DNA from: UBA1081 sp045636025
GTDB lineage: Bacteria; Bacillota; Clostridia; Oscillospirales; Acutalibacteraceae
Direction: 5' to 3'
Length of the DNA stretch: 64,000 nucleotides
Assembly: GCA_045636025.1 (NCBI GenBank)
Contig: JAZTWP010000091.1
Span: 93,101 to 157,100 of the forward strand
Each line of letters opens with the position of its first letter. The stretch's first letter is position 1. The notes beneath the pieces are model-generated. The model worked only from the letters and a program-made list of their open reading frames with translations. It was not told the DNA's origin and did not search any database. Below are positions 26,775 to 35,687 of the stretch, in pieces. The position numbers and the translations under genes are program-made.

Positions 26775-27872
26775 TTATTTTTTTAGCAATTTCATCAGAG
26801 CAATTGCACCTGCAGTAGCACCTGTGCCGATAAGAATTTTCTTTGCAAGTTTAATACCTTCACTGATTGATGAAGGGGAGTGTGTATAGATAAATTCTTT
26901 GACAGGTCTTTCAGGTCTGAAATCATCCATATCACCAGCCATAACGGTGAATGTTTCATATTTGTCGGGTGAATCTTCATAAATATCAAATACTCTTCCG
27001 CCTCTGCACATTCCGGGACCGTAAATGTTGAATCCTGCCCCCTGAGTATAACCAAGATCAAGATTTCCGTGCTTTACAACAAAACTGTTGTTGTGGTCGT
27101 GACCGAAGAAAAGACCGAGAACATCACCTTTTTCTTTTAGTGCTTCAACCTGTCTGCCTTTTTCATCGGGAGATGCAGCATTTTCACCCATAAATGATCT
27201 TGCTGAAACGGCATAAGAGGGGAGTCTGTAATAATTTTCTGCAAATTTGCCTGCACCTTGCAATGCTTTGTAATCACCTTTTTCTGCAATAACAAAACAA
27301 TCATAAATATCTGCGGGGGGAATATGCTGAAATGCAAGTGAGGGAACATAATTACCTGTTTCATTGAACAGTTCATCTCTTTTTGCAATATATCTGTCAA
27401 CCAGTTCGTCTGTGACGGGTGAATATCTGCCATTCTTTTTTAGACCTGAATCAAATGTATAGATGCAGAATTTTGTATTGCCTTCTTCATTGCAAACGGG
27501 AATACAGTCAAATCTGTAATCTTTTCCGACAAAATTATCACAGAGAGAATAAATGCTCCACTGGAAATCTTCATCAGCATCACCGAAAACATCGTGGTTA
27601 CCGAAAACTGCAGTAAAAGGCACACCGCTTGATTTTATAGGCTCAAGAATGTTGTTGAGTGTTATGGCAGCATTTGTTTTGCTGTCACCTTTCTGCATAG
27701 TTATACCATAGCCTTTTACCTGGTCACCTGTAAGTACAATCAGGTCCGGGGTTGTTCTTGCAATAAGCTCCCTTGTAAGATTTGTAGTGTCAGGATTTGT
27801 GTCTGCAATTTCCTGAATATCGGATATTTGAAGAATGCGGAATCTGCCGTTATTGAAATTAAGATTTTTCAT
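26775..27872 (-). CDS. Calcineurin-like metallophosphoesterase
   Basis: 365 residues from the ATG at 27872 (CGGAGTG at 7 bases). The open frame continues upstream through the tRNA-Glu gene, but that part is not coding. Metal-binding motifs in order: QISDIQEIA (D-x-Q variant of DxH), LTGDQVKGYG (GD), VFGNHDVFGD (GNHD), FQHIPPADIY (H) and LFFGHDHNNSF (GHDH). The C-terminal 25 residues contain a hydrophobic stretch, GTGATAGAIALMKLL, a possible membrane tail. The family acts on phosphomono- or diesters such as UDP-sugars or nucleotides; no signal peptide is present. Substrate unknown. Confidence 0.88.
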   Translation of the reverse strand: MKNLNFNNGRFRILQISDIQEIADTNPDTTNLTRELIARTTPDLIVLTGDQVKGYGITMQKGDSKTNAAITLNNILEPIKSSGVPFTAVFGNHDVFGDADEDFQWSIYSLCDNFVGKDYRFDCIPVCNEEGNTKFCIYTFDSGLKKNGRYSPVTDELVDRYIAKRDELFNETGNYVPSLAFQHIPPADIYDCFVIAEKGDYKALQGAGKFAENYYRLPSYAVSARSFMGENAASPDEKGRQVEALKEKGDVLGLFFGHDHNNSFVVKHGNLDLGYTQGAGFNIYGPGMCRGGRVFDIYEDSPDKYETFTVMAGDMDDFRPERPVKEFIYTHSPSSISEGIKLAKKILIGTGATAGAIALMKLLKK

Positions 27873-27889
27873 TTTTATCACTCCGAAAT

Positions 27890-27928
27890 ATAAAAAGAAA
27901 AAGCACTTCAGAACCGAAGTGCTTTTTT
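27890..27928 (-). terminator. Terminator of the tRNA-Met/tRNA-Glu unit
   Basis: AAGCACTTC (27901-27909) pairs with GAAGTGCTT (27916-27924); the minus strand then runs TTTTTCTTTTT. It lies upstream of the phosphoesterase start, so that gene needs read-through or its own promoter. Confidence 0.8.
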
Positions 27929-27929
27929 G

Positions 27930-28004
27930 TGGTGACCCGGACGAGAATCGAACTCGTGTTACCGCCGTGAAAGGGCGGTGTCTTGACCGCTTGACCACCG
28001 GGCC
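27930..28004 (-). tRNA. tRNA-Glu (UUC anticodon)
   Basis: 75 bases with encoded CCA. Acceptor GGCCCGG pairs with CCGGGTC, anticodon stem CCGCC/GGCGG with loop CTTTCAC giving TTC, T-arm CGAGTTCGATTCTCG. Confidence 0.95.
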
Positions 28005-28038
28005 ATATGTTACCGACAGTGTTTGCATAGCTGTCGGT

Positions 28039-28115
28039 TGGTAGCGGCAATCGGATTTGAACCAATGACCTGTCGGGTATGAACCGAATGCTCTAGCCAG
28101 CTGAGCTATGCCGCC
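28039..28115 (-). tRNA. tRNA-Met (CAU anticodon), elongator type
   Basis: 77 bases with encoded CCA. Acceptor GGCGGCA pairs with TGCCGCT (one G-U), anticodon loop TTCATAC gives CAT. It lacks the three G-C pairs of an initiator anticodon stem, so it is the elongator or possibly the tRNA-Ile modified at C34. One anticodon-stem pair (T against C at the stem base) is mismatched. Confidence 0.9.
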
Positions 28116-28154
28116 GTGTTGTTTCGTTGTGTCTTTCGTTCAGCAACGTGTGTT

Positions 28155-28183
28155 ATTATAGCGCATGTTTTTCGGTTTGTCAA
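28155..28183 (-). promoter_or_regulatory. Promoter of the tRNA-Met/tRNA-Glu unit
   Basis: On the minus strand TTGACA (28183-28178) and TATAAT (28160-28155) with a 17-base spacer, 40 bases before tRNA-Met. Confidence 0.9.
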
Positions 28184-28249
28184 TACCTTTTTTTCAATTT
28201 TTTTAATTTTTTTTTGATATTTTTGTAGAATGCCTATTTTGCGAGCTTT

Positions 28250-28924
28250 TTACAGTAATTCAATAATCTTTTTTATAACAAGTGTAAGATCTGCAGGCTG
28301 AGATGCATTAAGTTCTCTGTAACTGTCTGCAGCTGTGTCATCTGCCGTATCGCTTACCTGTCTGATGGCAAGGAAGGGGATGCCTGCATCGTGGCATACT
28401 GATGCTTCAGCTCCTGTTTCCATGTCGAATTCATTTATATTAAATGTTTCTTTGTATAAATCTTTTCTTACTTTATCTGCAAGGAAGAGGTCGCCGCAGC
28501 CGCAGGCAGCAGTTTTCATACCTTCAACTCTGAGTGCAGTTTCAAGAAGAGTCTTGTCTGCTTCATACACATAAACAGCCTGAGGTTTTTTACCGAGAGG
28601 GTAGCCGATAGCTGTAAGATCAAAGTCACATTCTGTATAAGATGTGCCTGCAACTATATCATTCTTTGAAAGACCTGAAATTGCGCCTGAAAGACCAAAA
28701 CTCATAACAGCGTCAACTTTGTCGTCTGCAATAAGGAATGCAGCCGCAGCAGCACCGTTGACTTTACCGATTCCTGATTTTACGGCAACAATGTCTTTAC
28801 CTGCATAACTGAATTCAACACTTTCTTTACTTCTTCTGATTGATTCTTTTGCGCCGTTTTCTTTTGCAAATGCAAGAAACGGATAATACTCATTTTCGTC
28901 TGCAATAACAAAACCGATTTTCAT
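28250..28924 (-). CDS. 5'-methylthioadenosine / S-adenosylhomocysteine nucleosidase family protein
   Basis: 224 residues, PNP/UDP phosphorylase fold. Motifs: VAVKSGIGKVNGAAAA, VMSFGLSGAIS, FNINEFDMETGAEAS (catalytic Glu and ribose-binding M-E) and IRQVSDTADD (catalytic Asp). The family cleaves adenine from methylthioadenosine or S-adenosylhomocysteine, recycling methionine and the methyl cycle. It is slightly diverged from typical MtnN and could prefer another nucleoside. The gene is 2 bases downstream of the TSCPD gene, probably cotranscribed. Confidence 0.85.
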   Translation of the reverse strand: MKIGFVIADENEYYPFLAFAKENGAKESIRRSKESVEFSYAGKDIVAVKSGIGKVNGAAAAAFLIADDKVDAVMSFGLSGAISGLSKNDIVAGTSYTECDFDLTAIGYPLGKKPQAVYVYEADKTLLETALRVEGMKTAACGCGDLFLADKVRKDLYKETFNINEFDMETGAEASVCHDAGIPFLAIRQVSDTADDTAADSYRELNASQPADLTLVIKKIIELL

Positions 28925-28926
28925 TT

Positions 28927-29181
28927 TTATTCTCCTTCGTTGAGAGCCTGCTCAAGGGCTGTTGCAAGCTGGTCGGGACAAGATGTGTTTTTGAATCCGC
29001 ACTTTGTACCCTTTATCTTTTTGATAACATCTTCAGCTTTCATTCCGTCAACAAGTTTTGAAATTCCTTTAAGGTTGCCGTTGCATCCGCCCATAAACTG
29101 AACATTTGAAACAATACCGTCATTGAGTTCAAATGTGATTTTTGCTGCACAGACACCTCGTGTTCTGAAATCATATGTCAT
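28927..29181 (-). CDS. Small TSCPD-domain protein (TIGR03905-like)
   Basis: 84 residues. Sequence shows four to five conserved Cys: GVCAAKI, MGGCNGNLKG, TKCGFKNTSCPDQLA. The TSCPD motif is named for this C-terminal segment, also found at the end of adenosylcobalamin-dependent ribonucleotide reductases; stand-alone versions are common in Clostridia. The Cys arrangement could bind zinc or act in thiol exchange; function is not established. It is upstream of the nucleosidase gene with a 2-base gap and divergent from the aminotransferase. Confidence 0.85.
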   Translation of the reverse strand: MTYDFRTRGVCAAKITFELNDGIVSNVQFMGGCNGNLKGISKLVDGMKAEDVIKKIKGTKCGFKNTSCPDQLATALEQALNEGE

Positions 29182-29290
29182 ACTATCAATTCCTTTGTAA
29201 TTTTATGGGAATATAATATCAAAAACTGCCCGATAAAGCAAGCCTAAATATTGTTTTTTATATATTTATATAAAAAATATGAAAAACTAT

Positions 29291-29319
29291 TTGACAATAG
29301 GATAATTTTGTTATACAAT
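29291..29319 (+). promoter_or_regulatory. Promoter of the aminotransferase-aldolase pair
   Basis: TTGACA at 29291-29296 and TACAAT at 29314-29319, 17-base spacer, 35 bases before the start. Confidence 0.75.
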
Positions 29320-29353
29320 CTATTTGTATATTTTTATTAATGGAGGTACAAAA

Positions 29354-30835
29354 ATGGATACAAGATTCGCTATTTCGAATTACCATGACGCAGCTGCAGT
29401 TACAAAGCAGCTTGACGAACTTATTGCACAGCCTATTTATTCAATCAAACCCGAAGCTCTTAAAGCATACGAGGAAGATTACTACGGCAAGAAGTGCGTA
29501 AAATCAAAGGCAATGATTGACGAAGCAAAAACAGTTATTCCCGGTGGTGTTCAGCACAACCTTGCTTTCAACTATCCGTTCCCCCTTGTATTTACAAAGG
29601 CAGACGGTATGATGCTTTATGACATTGACGGCAACGAATATTTCGACTTCCTTCAGGCAGGCGGCCCCACAGTTCTCGGTTCAAATCCCCCTGAAGTACG
29701 TGAACAGGTTATTGATCTTCTCAACACTTGCGGTCCTTCAACAGGTCTTTTCCACGAGTTTGAATACAAACTTGCAAAGAAGATTGCAGACAGCGTTCCC
29801 TCAGTAGATATGTTCCGTATGCTCGGTTCAGGTACTGAAGCTTGTATGGCAGCAGTTCGTGTTGCTAGACTTGCTACAAAGAACAAGAACATCGTTAAGA
29901 TGGGTGGCGCATACCACGGTTGGTCAGATCAGCTTGGTTACGGTATCCGTGTTCCCGGTTCAAAGTTCACACAGTCACACGGCGTACCTCTTTACCTTTA
30001 TAAGCACACACAGGAATTCTTCCCCGGTGATCTTGACTCACTTGAAAGAGTTCTCAGAAGAAATCAGTTCACAGGCGGAACAGCTGCTGTATTTATCGAA
30101 CCCATCGGTCCCGAAAGTGGTACAAGACCCATCGATTACGATTTCAACAAGGGTGTTGAAAGACTTTGCCGTAAGTACGGTGCACTTCTTATCTTTGATG
30201 AGGTTGTTACAGGTTTCCGTATCGGTATGGCTGGTGCTCAGGGTTACTTCGGTGTTTCTCCTGACCTTACAATCTTCGGTAAAGTAATCGCAGGCGGATA
30301 TCCCGGTGCAGGCGGTATCGGTGGTAAGAAGGAATACATGAAGTATCTTGGCTCAGGTCTTGATTCATCAGGCGAAAAGGTTAAGAAAGCATTTATGGGC
30401 GGTACAATGGCTGCTACTCCCATTTCTTGTGTTGCAGGTTACTACACACTCGAAGCTATCGATAAGCAGAACGCTTGTCAGTACGCAGGTCAGATGGGTG
30501 ACAGGCTCACAAAGGGTCTTCAGGAACTCATCAAGAAGTACAATCTTCCCTTCGTTGCATTCAACCAGGGTTCAGTATGTCATCTTGAAACTGTTGGTAC
30601 AATGCACTTCTGTGTTGACTGGGCAAAACCCTGGACAATTCCCGGTGTTCTTTCAGCTACAAGCGAAAGAAAGAAGGAAATGCAGTACATGGGCGCAGCA
30701 TATATGGCAGAAGGTCTCGTAACTCTTGCAGGTTCAAGACTTTACACATCAGCTGCATACACACCCGAACTCATTGACGAAGCTCTCAGAAGATTCGACA
30801 AGGTATTCGCAAACGTAGCTCTTAAGCAGTACTAA
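29354..30835 (+). CDS. Class III PLP-dependent aminotransferase (glutamate-1-semialdehyde-aminomutase-like)
   Basis: 493 residues from the ATG at 29354, with GGAGGT 8 bases upstream. Fold-type I enzyme: LGSGTEACMAAVRVARLAT (phosphate loop), MGGAYHGWSDQLGYG, LLIFDEVVTGFRIG with the Asp that contacts pyridoxal phosphate, and IFGKVIAGGYPGAGGIGG with the Schiff-base Lys near residue 310. It is closest in pattern to the GSAM-like branch (K-V-I-x-G-G-x-P), but it carries about 60 extra N-terminal residues and no heme genes are near. The next gene encodes a tandem class II aldolase 19 bases away, so the two probably share a pathway that makes or breaks an amino-aldehyde or amino acid. Substrate unknown. 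Confidence 0.85.
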   Translation: MDTRFAISNYHDAAAVTKQLDELIAQPIYSIKPEALKAYEEDYYGKKCVKSKAMIDEAKTVIPGGVQHNLAFNYPFPLVFTKADGMMLYDIDGNEYFDFLQAGGPTVLGSNPPEVREQVIDLLNTCGPSTGLFHEFEYKLAKKIADSVPSVDMFRMLGSGTEACMAAVRVARLATKNKNIVKMGGAYHGWSDQLGYGIRVPGSKFTQSHGVPLYLYKHTQEFFPGDLDSLERVLRRNQFTGGTAAVFIEPIGPESGTRPIDYDFNKGVERLCRKYGALLIFDEVVTGFRIGMAGAQGYFGVSPDLTIFGKVIAGGYPGAGGIGGKKEYMKYLGSGLDSSGEKVKKAFMGGTMAATPISCVAGYYTLEAIDKQNACQYAGQMGDRLTKGLQELIKKYNLPFVAFNQGSVCHLETVGTMHFCVDWAKPWTIPGVLSATSERKKEMQYMGAAYMAEGLVTLAGSRLYTSAAYTPELIDEALRRFDKVFANVALKQY

Positions 30836-30854
30836 TATATAAAGAGGTGCCCGA

Positions 30855-32081
30855 ATGGACATTTTAGAAGCTAAATCAGAAGTTGTCAAAGCAGGTCTGA
30901 AAGTTGTAGAATCAGGTCTTATTGCTCGTACATGGGGTAATATCAGCTGCAGAGTTGATGATGAGTATTTCGTCATCACTCCCAGCGGCAGAAGCTACGA
31001 ATCTCTCACTCCCGAAGACATCGTTCTTGTAAAAATAGAAGACTGCTCATATGAGTCTGAAATAAAGCCTTCTTCAGAAAAAGGCATTCATGCAGCAGCA
31101 TACAAAATGCGTCCTGATGTGAATTTTGTAATTCACACTCATCAGAAGAATGCATCAGCAGTAAGCTTCCTCGGTTACGATATCAATATGGTTCCGGAAG
31201 AATACAGAGCTGTAATCGGTGCAGACGTTCCCGTTGCTTCTTACGGTCTTCCCGGAACAGGCAAACTTCGCAAAGGTGTTGTTGCAGCTCTTGAGCGTTC
31301 AGCATCAAAGGCTGTAATTATGTCTCATCACGGTGCTCTTTGCATCGGTGCTGATTATGATGATGCTTTTGCTGTTGCTGATACACTTGAAAAAGTATGT
31401 GAAAAGTTCCTTCTTGACAGACTTGAAGCTGCTTCAGGCAAAGTAAGCACAAGCATTGCTGCTGTTGCTGAACATATTGCTGAAATCAGCGAAGGTGCAA
31501 AGAAGCAGGCTCAGATTTTTGATGCATATACTTCAGAAAGAGAAGGTTCAACACTTGTTATGAAGCCCGTTGACGGTGGTGACAGTGTAAGAATCGACCT
31601 CACAACAGGTAATGAAGTTGCAGCTTGTGACAATTATCCCGCAAGTGCAGAGCTTCACAGAGCTGTTTATAATGCAAGAGAAGATGTTAACTGCATTATT
31701 CACTCAAAGAAGCCTGAAATCGTTGCAGCATCAATCAGAGGCGGCAAGTTCAAGCCCCTTCTTGATGACTTTGCTCAGCTTGTAGGTGTTACTCTCAAGA
31801 CTGGTGAATATAATCCCTCAAACACAGTGAAGACAGCAAAGAAAGTTGTCAGAAAGCTCAAGGGCAGAAATGCTGTTCTTGTTAAGGATAACGGTGGTAT
31901 CTGTGTAGCAGGTAATATGTATGATGCAGAAGCTGTTGAAATGGTTCTCGAAAAGGAAATGAGAACTGATGCTGCAGCAAAGCTTATCGGTGATGCAAAA
32001 TACATCAATCCCGTTGAAGCTTTACTTATGAGAGTTATCTATAAGACAAAGTATTCAAAGAAAACAGAAACAAATAAGTAA
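30855..32081 (+). CDS. Tandem class II aldolase/adducin-family protein
   Basis: 408 residues comprising two class II aldolase domains. Domain 1 (about 1-195) has the complete metal site: catalytic Glu in SSEKGIH (E75), H94-x-H96 in FVIHTHQ and MSHHG (H158/159). Domain 2 (about 240-400) keeps E266 in SAELHR, but the HxH reads H283-S-K285 and the HHG reads DNG, so it should not bind zinc. The family cleaves or isomerises phosphorylated sugars such as fuculose-1-phosphate or ribulose-5-phosphate. AGAGGTG precedes the ATG. It is cotranscribed with the aminotransferase and ends with a terminator. Confidence 0.85.
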   Translation: MDILEAKSEVVKAGLKVVESGLIARTWGNISCRVDDEYFVITPSGRSYESLTPEDIVLVKIEDCSYESEIKPSSEKGIHAAAYKMRPDVNFVIHTHQKNASAVSFLGYDINMVPEEYRAVIGADVPVASYGLPGTGKLRKGVVAALERSASKAVIMSHHGALCIGADYDDAFAVADTLEKVCEKFLLDRLEAASGKVSTSIAAVAEHIAEISEGAKKQAQIFDAYTSEREGSTLVMKPVDGGDSVRIDLTTGNEVAACDNYPASAELHRAVYNAREDVNCIIHSKKPEIVAASIRGGKFKPLLDDFAQLVGVTLKTGEYNPSNTVKTAKKVVRKLKGRNAVLVKDNGGICVAGNMYDAEAVEMVLEKEMRTDAAAKLIGDAKYINPVEALLMRVIYKTKYSKKTETNK

Positions 32082-32092
32082 TTTCTAATTTT

Positions 32093-32121
32093 CAGCTCTC
32101 CGCAAGGGGAGCTGTTTTTTT
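32093..32121 (+). terminator. Terminator of the aminotransferase-aldolase unit
   Basis: CAGCTCTCC and GGGGAGCTG with loop gcaa, followed by TTTTTTT. Confidence 0.85.
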
Positions 32122-32188
32122 CTTCAATTGACGGATAAATTATTGTTTTTTGATTTATCGTATGCTATACTTTTTTCAGGTGATTATA

Positions 32189-33709
32189 ATGAAAGATGTA
32201 AGAGTCTTTGTCGGTGTCAATGAGCCGAGTGTACCTGCTGAACTTGCAGGTGATAAATTTGAAATGAAAAATATGCAATCCTGCAGAATTCCGTCATTGT
32301 TAACGGTAAAAGATACTGTAATTGCGGCTTGTGATAAGGCAAATTGCGGTGCTGACTGGGGATTTATCGAAATTGCTGTCAGACGGAGTGCTGATAACGG
32401 AAAAACGTTTGATAAATTGAACACTGTGTTTACTCCACCTGCAAGAATTGCTCCGAAAAAAGATGAAGAATATACATCTGCATTTGCAATTGACCCCGTT
32501 ATGGTTGAGGCTGAAGACGGAGCTGTTGTTGTAGTTTTTGATTTTTATCCTGAATGTAAAGGTCTTCATAAAGCAGATTTGCTTGAAAAATCCAACGGTT
32601 ACGTTGAAATTGACGGCAAAAAGTATCTTAAACTTTATGATTCAGATAAAAATATCTTTACCGTCCGTGAAGATTGCTTTGTCTATGATTCAGATGGCAG
32701 AAAAACAGCATTTTATCTTCCTCCTATCCACTCATCGGATAATTCATATCAGACAATCGGAGATATGTATATGACAGATGGTGAACCTGAATTTATAACA
32801 GCTTGTCCGCCACTTTTTCCCGATAATTCACATGATAAATATGTAGGTAATATATATCTTCAGCGTTCAGAGAATGACATTCTTGTGAAAACAAAAAAAT
32901 ATTCAGAAGATGTTGCATATGAATGCATAGAATCATCTGCAGCACCGTTTACAGCACCTGTCACGTCGTATTTGTTCGTTATGAAGAGTTATGATAACGG
33001 TAAAAGCTGGACACAGCCTGCTGATATCACACCAATGGTGAAAACAGATGATGATGACCCGTTTTTCGGTGTAGGTCCGGGTGTAGGACTCAGACTGTCT
33101 AACGGAAGACTTCTGATTCCGGTCTATTCTGTCGGTACTGCTTTTGTTATTTACAGCGATGATAATGGTGACAGCTGGAAAAGAACCGGTTATTGTGAAA
33201 ATCTTGATGAATGTCAGCTGGTTGAGTATTCTGACGGAACAATAGGCTGTTTCGGAAGACCTGCAGAGGCAGGTAATCTTGTTTATAGCATCAGCAAAGA
33301 TAACGGTATTACGTGGATGCCTCTTGTAACAGAGCTTTACACAGCACGTTGTCAGCATTCGGTTATTTCCGTACCCAAGAAAATATATACTGATTCAATG
33401 GATTATGCAAGTGATTATATTCTTTGTTCAAGACCTACCGGTCACAGAGGCGCCGATGCAACACGAACAGACGGTTATATTGCTCTTGGAAAAATTCTCG
33501 GTGATTACAGTGTGGACTGGATATCTGAAAAGAAAATAAAAACTGATGAAATATATTCTGTATCTGAAAAGTGGGCAGATTTTTTCGCATACAGCTGTCT
33601 GTCAGTTCTTCCTGACAATGAAATAGGCATTCTTTATGAATCTTTCCCGAGCGGATATATCTCATTTACAAAATTTACCCTCGATGATATACTGAAAGGT
33701 GATATATAA
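32189..33709 (+). CDS. Sialidase-like BNR/Asp-box protein without signal peptide
   Basis: 506 residues from the ATG at 32189 (CAGGTG at 6 bases). Six-bladed sialidase fold: RIPSLL at about 33-38 corresponds to the FRIP motif with the first carboxylate-binding Arg, and four Asp boxes are visible, SADNGKTF (67-74), SYDNGKSW (about 265), SDDNGDSW (about 322) and SKDNGITW (about 368). GADWGFIEIAVRR precedes box 1, as in GH33. No signal peptide is present, so it should act in the cytosol, unlike most sialidases. Its stop overlaps the GH27 start by one base (TAATG), so the two are coupled. It may act on an imported sialoside or another acidic sugar; true activity is uncertain. Confidence 0.8.
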   Translation: MKDVRVFVGVNEPSVPAELAGDKFEMKNMQSCRIPSLLTVKDTVIAACDKANCGADWGFIEIAVRRSADNGKTFDKLNTVFTPPARIAPKKDEEYTSAFAIDPVMVEAEDGAVVVVFDFYPECKGLHKADLLEKSNGYVEIDGKKYLKLYDSDKNIFTVREDCFVYDSDGRKTAFYLPPIHSSDNSYQTIGDMYMTDGEPEFITACPPLFPDNSHDKYVGNIYLQRSENDILVKTKKYSEDVAYECIESSAAPFTAPVTSYLFVMKSYDNGKSWTQPADITPMVKTDDDDPFFGVGPGVGLRLSNGRLLIPVYSVGTAFVIYSDDNGDSWKRTGYCENLDECQLVEYSDGTIGCFGRPAEAGNLVYSISKDNGITWMPLVTELYTARCQHSVISVPKKIYTDSMDYASDYILCSRPTGHRGADATRTDGYIALGKILGDYSVDWISEKKIKTDEIYSVSEKWADFFAYSCLSVLPDNEIGILYESFPSGYISFTKFTLDDILKGDI

Positions 33710-35364
33710 TGTATAAATATTTTATATATATATTTATAATACTTATATTAGTATTATTTGTTGTTTTTGCAGGCTGGTGTATTTACAAGAAAAAGCAGGG
33801 AATCTGTCCTTTTTGTGTAATTAAACAGTTTATGCTTAAATCAAAACTAACAATAAAAGTGCCTGAAAATGAATTTTATCAGGGCGGTAATGCGTCAACT
33901 CCGCCAATGGGATGGTCAAGTTGGAATACATTCCGAAATAACATCGATGAGAATCTGATTCTTGAAACTGCGGATGCTCTTAAGAAAACGGGTCTAGCGG
34001 ATTGCGGTTATATTCACGTTAATCTCGATGACTGCTGGCATTCTTCAATGAGAGATGAAAACGGTGAGCTTCAGGGTGATCTTGTAAGATTTTCTTCAGG
34101 AATGGATACACTTGCTGAAAAAATAAGATCAAGAGGTCTTAAAATCGGTCTTTATTCATCAAACGGTGATTATACCTGCGAAGATTTGCCTGCAACCCTT
34201 GGTAATGAACTTAAAGATGCAGAAACCTTTGCCCGTTGGGGTGTAGAGTATTTTAAGTATGATTTTTGTCATAATATCAGAATTCCCTCTGTAGCACCTC
34301 TTATTGAAGCTCTTGAAATAAAACAAGGTAACAATATAACTGTGCTTACTGCTGATAATGCGAAACTCGAAGGCTTTGCACGTGTTGAAAAATCAGAAAA
34401 GCTTGCAAATAAAAAATATATAAGCTTTCTAGGTCACGGAAAAGGTAAGGCTGTTTTTGAAACTGAATCAGGCGAAGATTGTCTTTGTGATATGACGCTC
34501 TGCATCAAAAAATGCGGCAGATTTGAAAAATATCTTATCGTGCAGGTAAATGATGAATATTATGAAGTTTTCTTCCCGTTTACGAAAAGCTGGACTGTTA
34601 GCGGTAGAAATCAGTTGAAAGTTAAGCTTAAAAAGGGTAAAAATATTATTAAACTCTACAATCCAGTATGCACAAGAGCAGACAGCTCATATATTCAGTA
34701 TAAGAGAATGGGTGAAGCTCTCAGAAAAGCTTCTGACGGAAAGATTACATATTCAATCTGTGAGTGGGGAAGAAACAAGCCTGAAAAATGGGCTTGGAAT
34801 GCAGGTAATCTCTGGCGAATTTCTCCTGATATAATTCCTAACTGGCACTGGATAAATGTTTTATACAGAATGAATATAAAGCTCAATGAGTATGCAGGTC
34901 CCGGTCATTGGAATGATCCCGATATGCTTGAAGTCGGCAACGGCAAACTTACTTACGAGGAGAATAAAACTCACTTTTCTTTATGGTGTATGATGGCTGC
35001 ACCGCTTATTCTCGGCAATGATATCAGAAAACTTCCTGATGATAAAAATACTCTTGAGATTATTTCAAACAAAGAAATGATAGCTGTCAATCAGGACAAA
35101 GCAGGTTTTCAGTGTGTAAGATTCAGGAATACTATGTGTTTTGATTACCTTTTCAAACAGCTTGAGAATGGTGAGTTTGCAGTATGCATTTACAATAAGT
35201 CAAACAATAAAAAACGTGTGATTTTCAATGTGGGGGACGTTCCCAATATTGATACAAAAAACATAAAAAAATATAAGGAAATCTGGAGCGGAAATGCAGT
35301 TTCAGATGGCTCAGAACTGATTTTACAGCCTCACGGTTGCGTTGTAATCAAAGGATTTAACTGA
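33709..35364 (+). CDS. Membrane-anchored GH27-type alpha-galactosidase with inserted domain
   Basis: 551 residues. An N-terminal helix (about 5-25, FIYIFIILILVLFVVFAGW) anchors it; the catalytic (beta/alpha)8 barrel starts STPPMGWSSWNTF at about 63. GH27 signatures: VNLDDCWHSS, GLKIGLYSSNG, FKYDFCHN with nucleophile D185, SICEWG, and WNDPDMLEVG with acid/base near D405. Between YDFCHN and the QYKRMGEAL helix sits an insertion of about 125 residues (201-325) that is beta-rich with a KLKKGKNIIKLYN strand, like a carbohydrate-binding beta-sandwich. The usual beta-sandwich C-terminal domain follows from about 470. It probably releases terminal alpha-galactose or alpha-GalNAc from host or plant glycans at the cell surface, and is coupled to the sialidase-like gene. 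Confidence 0.85.
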   Translation: MYKYFIYIFIILILVLFVVFAGWCIYKKKQGICPFCVIKQFMLKSKLTIKVPENEFYQGGNASTPPMGWSSWNTFRNNIDENLILETADALKKTGLADCGYIHVNLDDCWHSSMRDENGELQGDLVRFSSGMDTLAEKIRSRGLKIGLYSSNGDYTCEDLPATLGNELKDAETFARWGVEYFKYDFCHNIRIPSVAPLIEALEIKQGNNITVLTADNAKLEGFARVEKSEKLANKKYISFLGHGKGKAVFETESGEDCLCDMTLCIKKCGRFEKYLIVQVNDEYYEVFFPFTKSWTVSGRNQLKVKLKKGKNIIKLYNPVCTRADSSYIQYKRMGEALRKASDGKITYSICEWGRNKPEKWAWNAGNLWRISPDIIPNWHWINVLYRMNIKLNEYAGPGHWNDPDMLEVGNGKLTYEENKTHFSLWCMMAAPLILGNDIRKLPDDKNTLEIISNKEMIAVNQDKAGFQCVRFRNTMCFDYLFKQLENGEFAVCIYNKSNNKKRVIFNVGDVPNIDTKNIKKYKEIWSGNAVSDGSELILQPHGCVVIKGFN

Positions 35365-35402
35365 AAAATCTCCGTATTGCGTCATTGCAATGCGGATTTT
35401 TT
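35362..35402 (+). terminator. Terminator after the GH27 gene
   Basis: AAATCTCCGTATTGC and GCAATGCGGATTTTTT form an imperfect stem followed by a T run. Confidence 0.75.
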
Positions 35403-35687
35403 ATGTATTTTTGTGGTTTTTCAGCCTTATGCATTTTGTGTTCAAAAAAAACAGAATCATTACAAAGTACTATATATGGGTATGTATAACTATATAACGT
35501 AGAATGTCAATAAAAATACAATAAAAAATAAAAAAACAGCCATTTTTGTAAGACCTTACAAATTTTAAGGTGTCAATTGGAAAAAAATGACATTTGATAT
35601 TGATGAATTACCAATTAATTGGTAAGCAAACCGATTATTTGATTGCACGATTTGTCATTTTGCACAAAAATTAGCCCTTTTGTTTTC
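35403..35687. other. Long AT-rich upstream region of the 3D-domain gene
   Basis: No gene is visible. It contains TTGTAAG-ac-CTTACAA at 35546-35561 (perfect 7-bp inverted repeat) and a perfect 18-bp palindrome TTACCAATTAATTGGTAA at 35608-35625, about 65 bases upstream of the -35 box. These look like sites for a dimeric regulator. I see no c-di-AMP (ydaO) riboswitch consensus although such wall genes often have one. Confidence 0.55.

Noticed and set aside
27873..28028. Upstream extension of the phosphoesterase reading frame
   Set aside because: It runs through the tRNA-Glu gene and its terminator; the ATG at 27872 has a good ribosome site.
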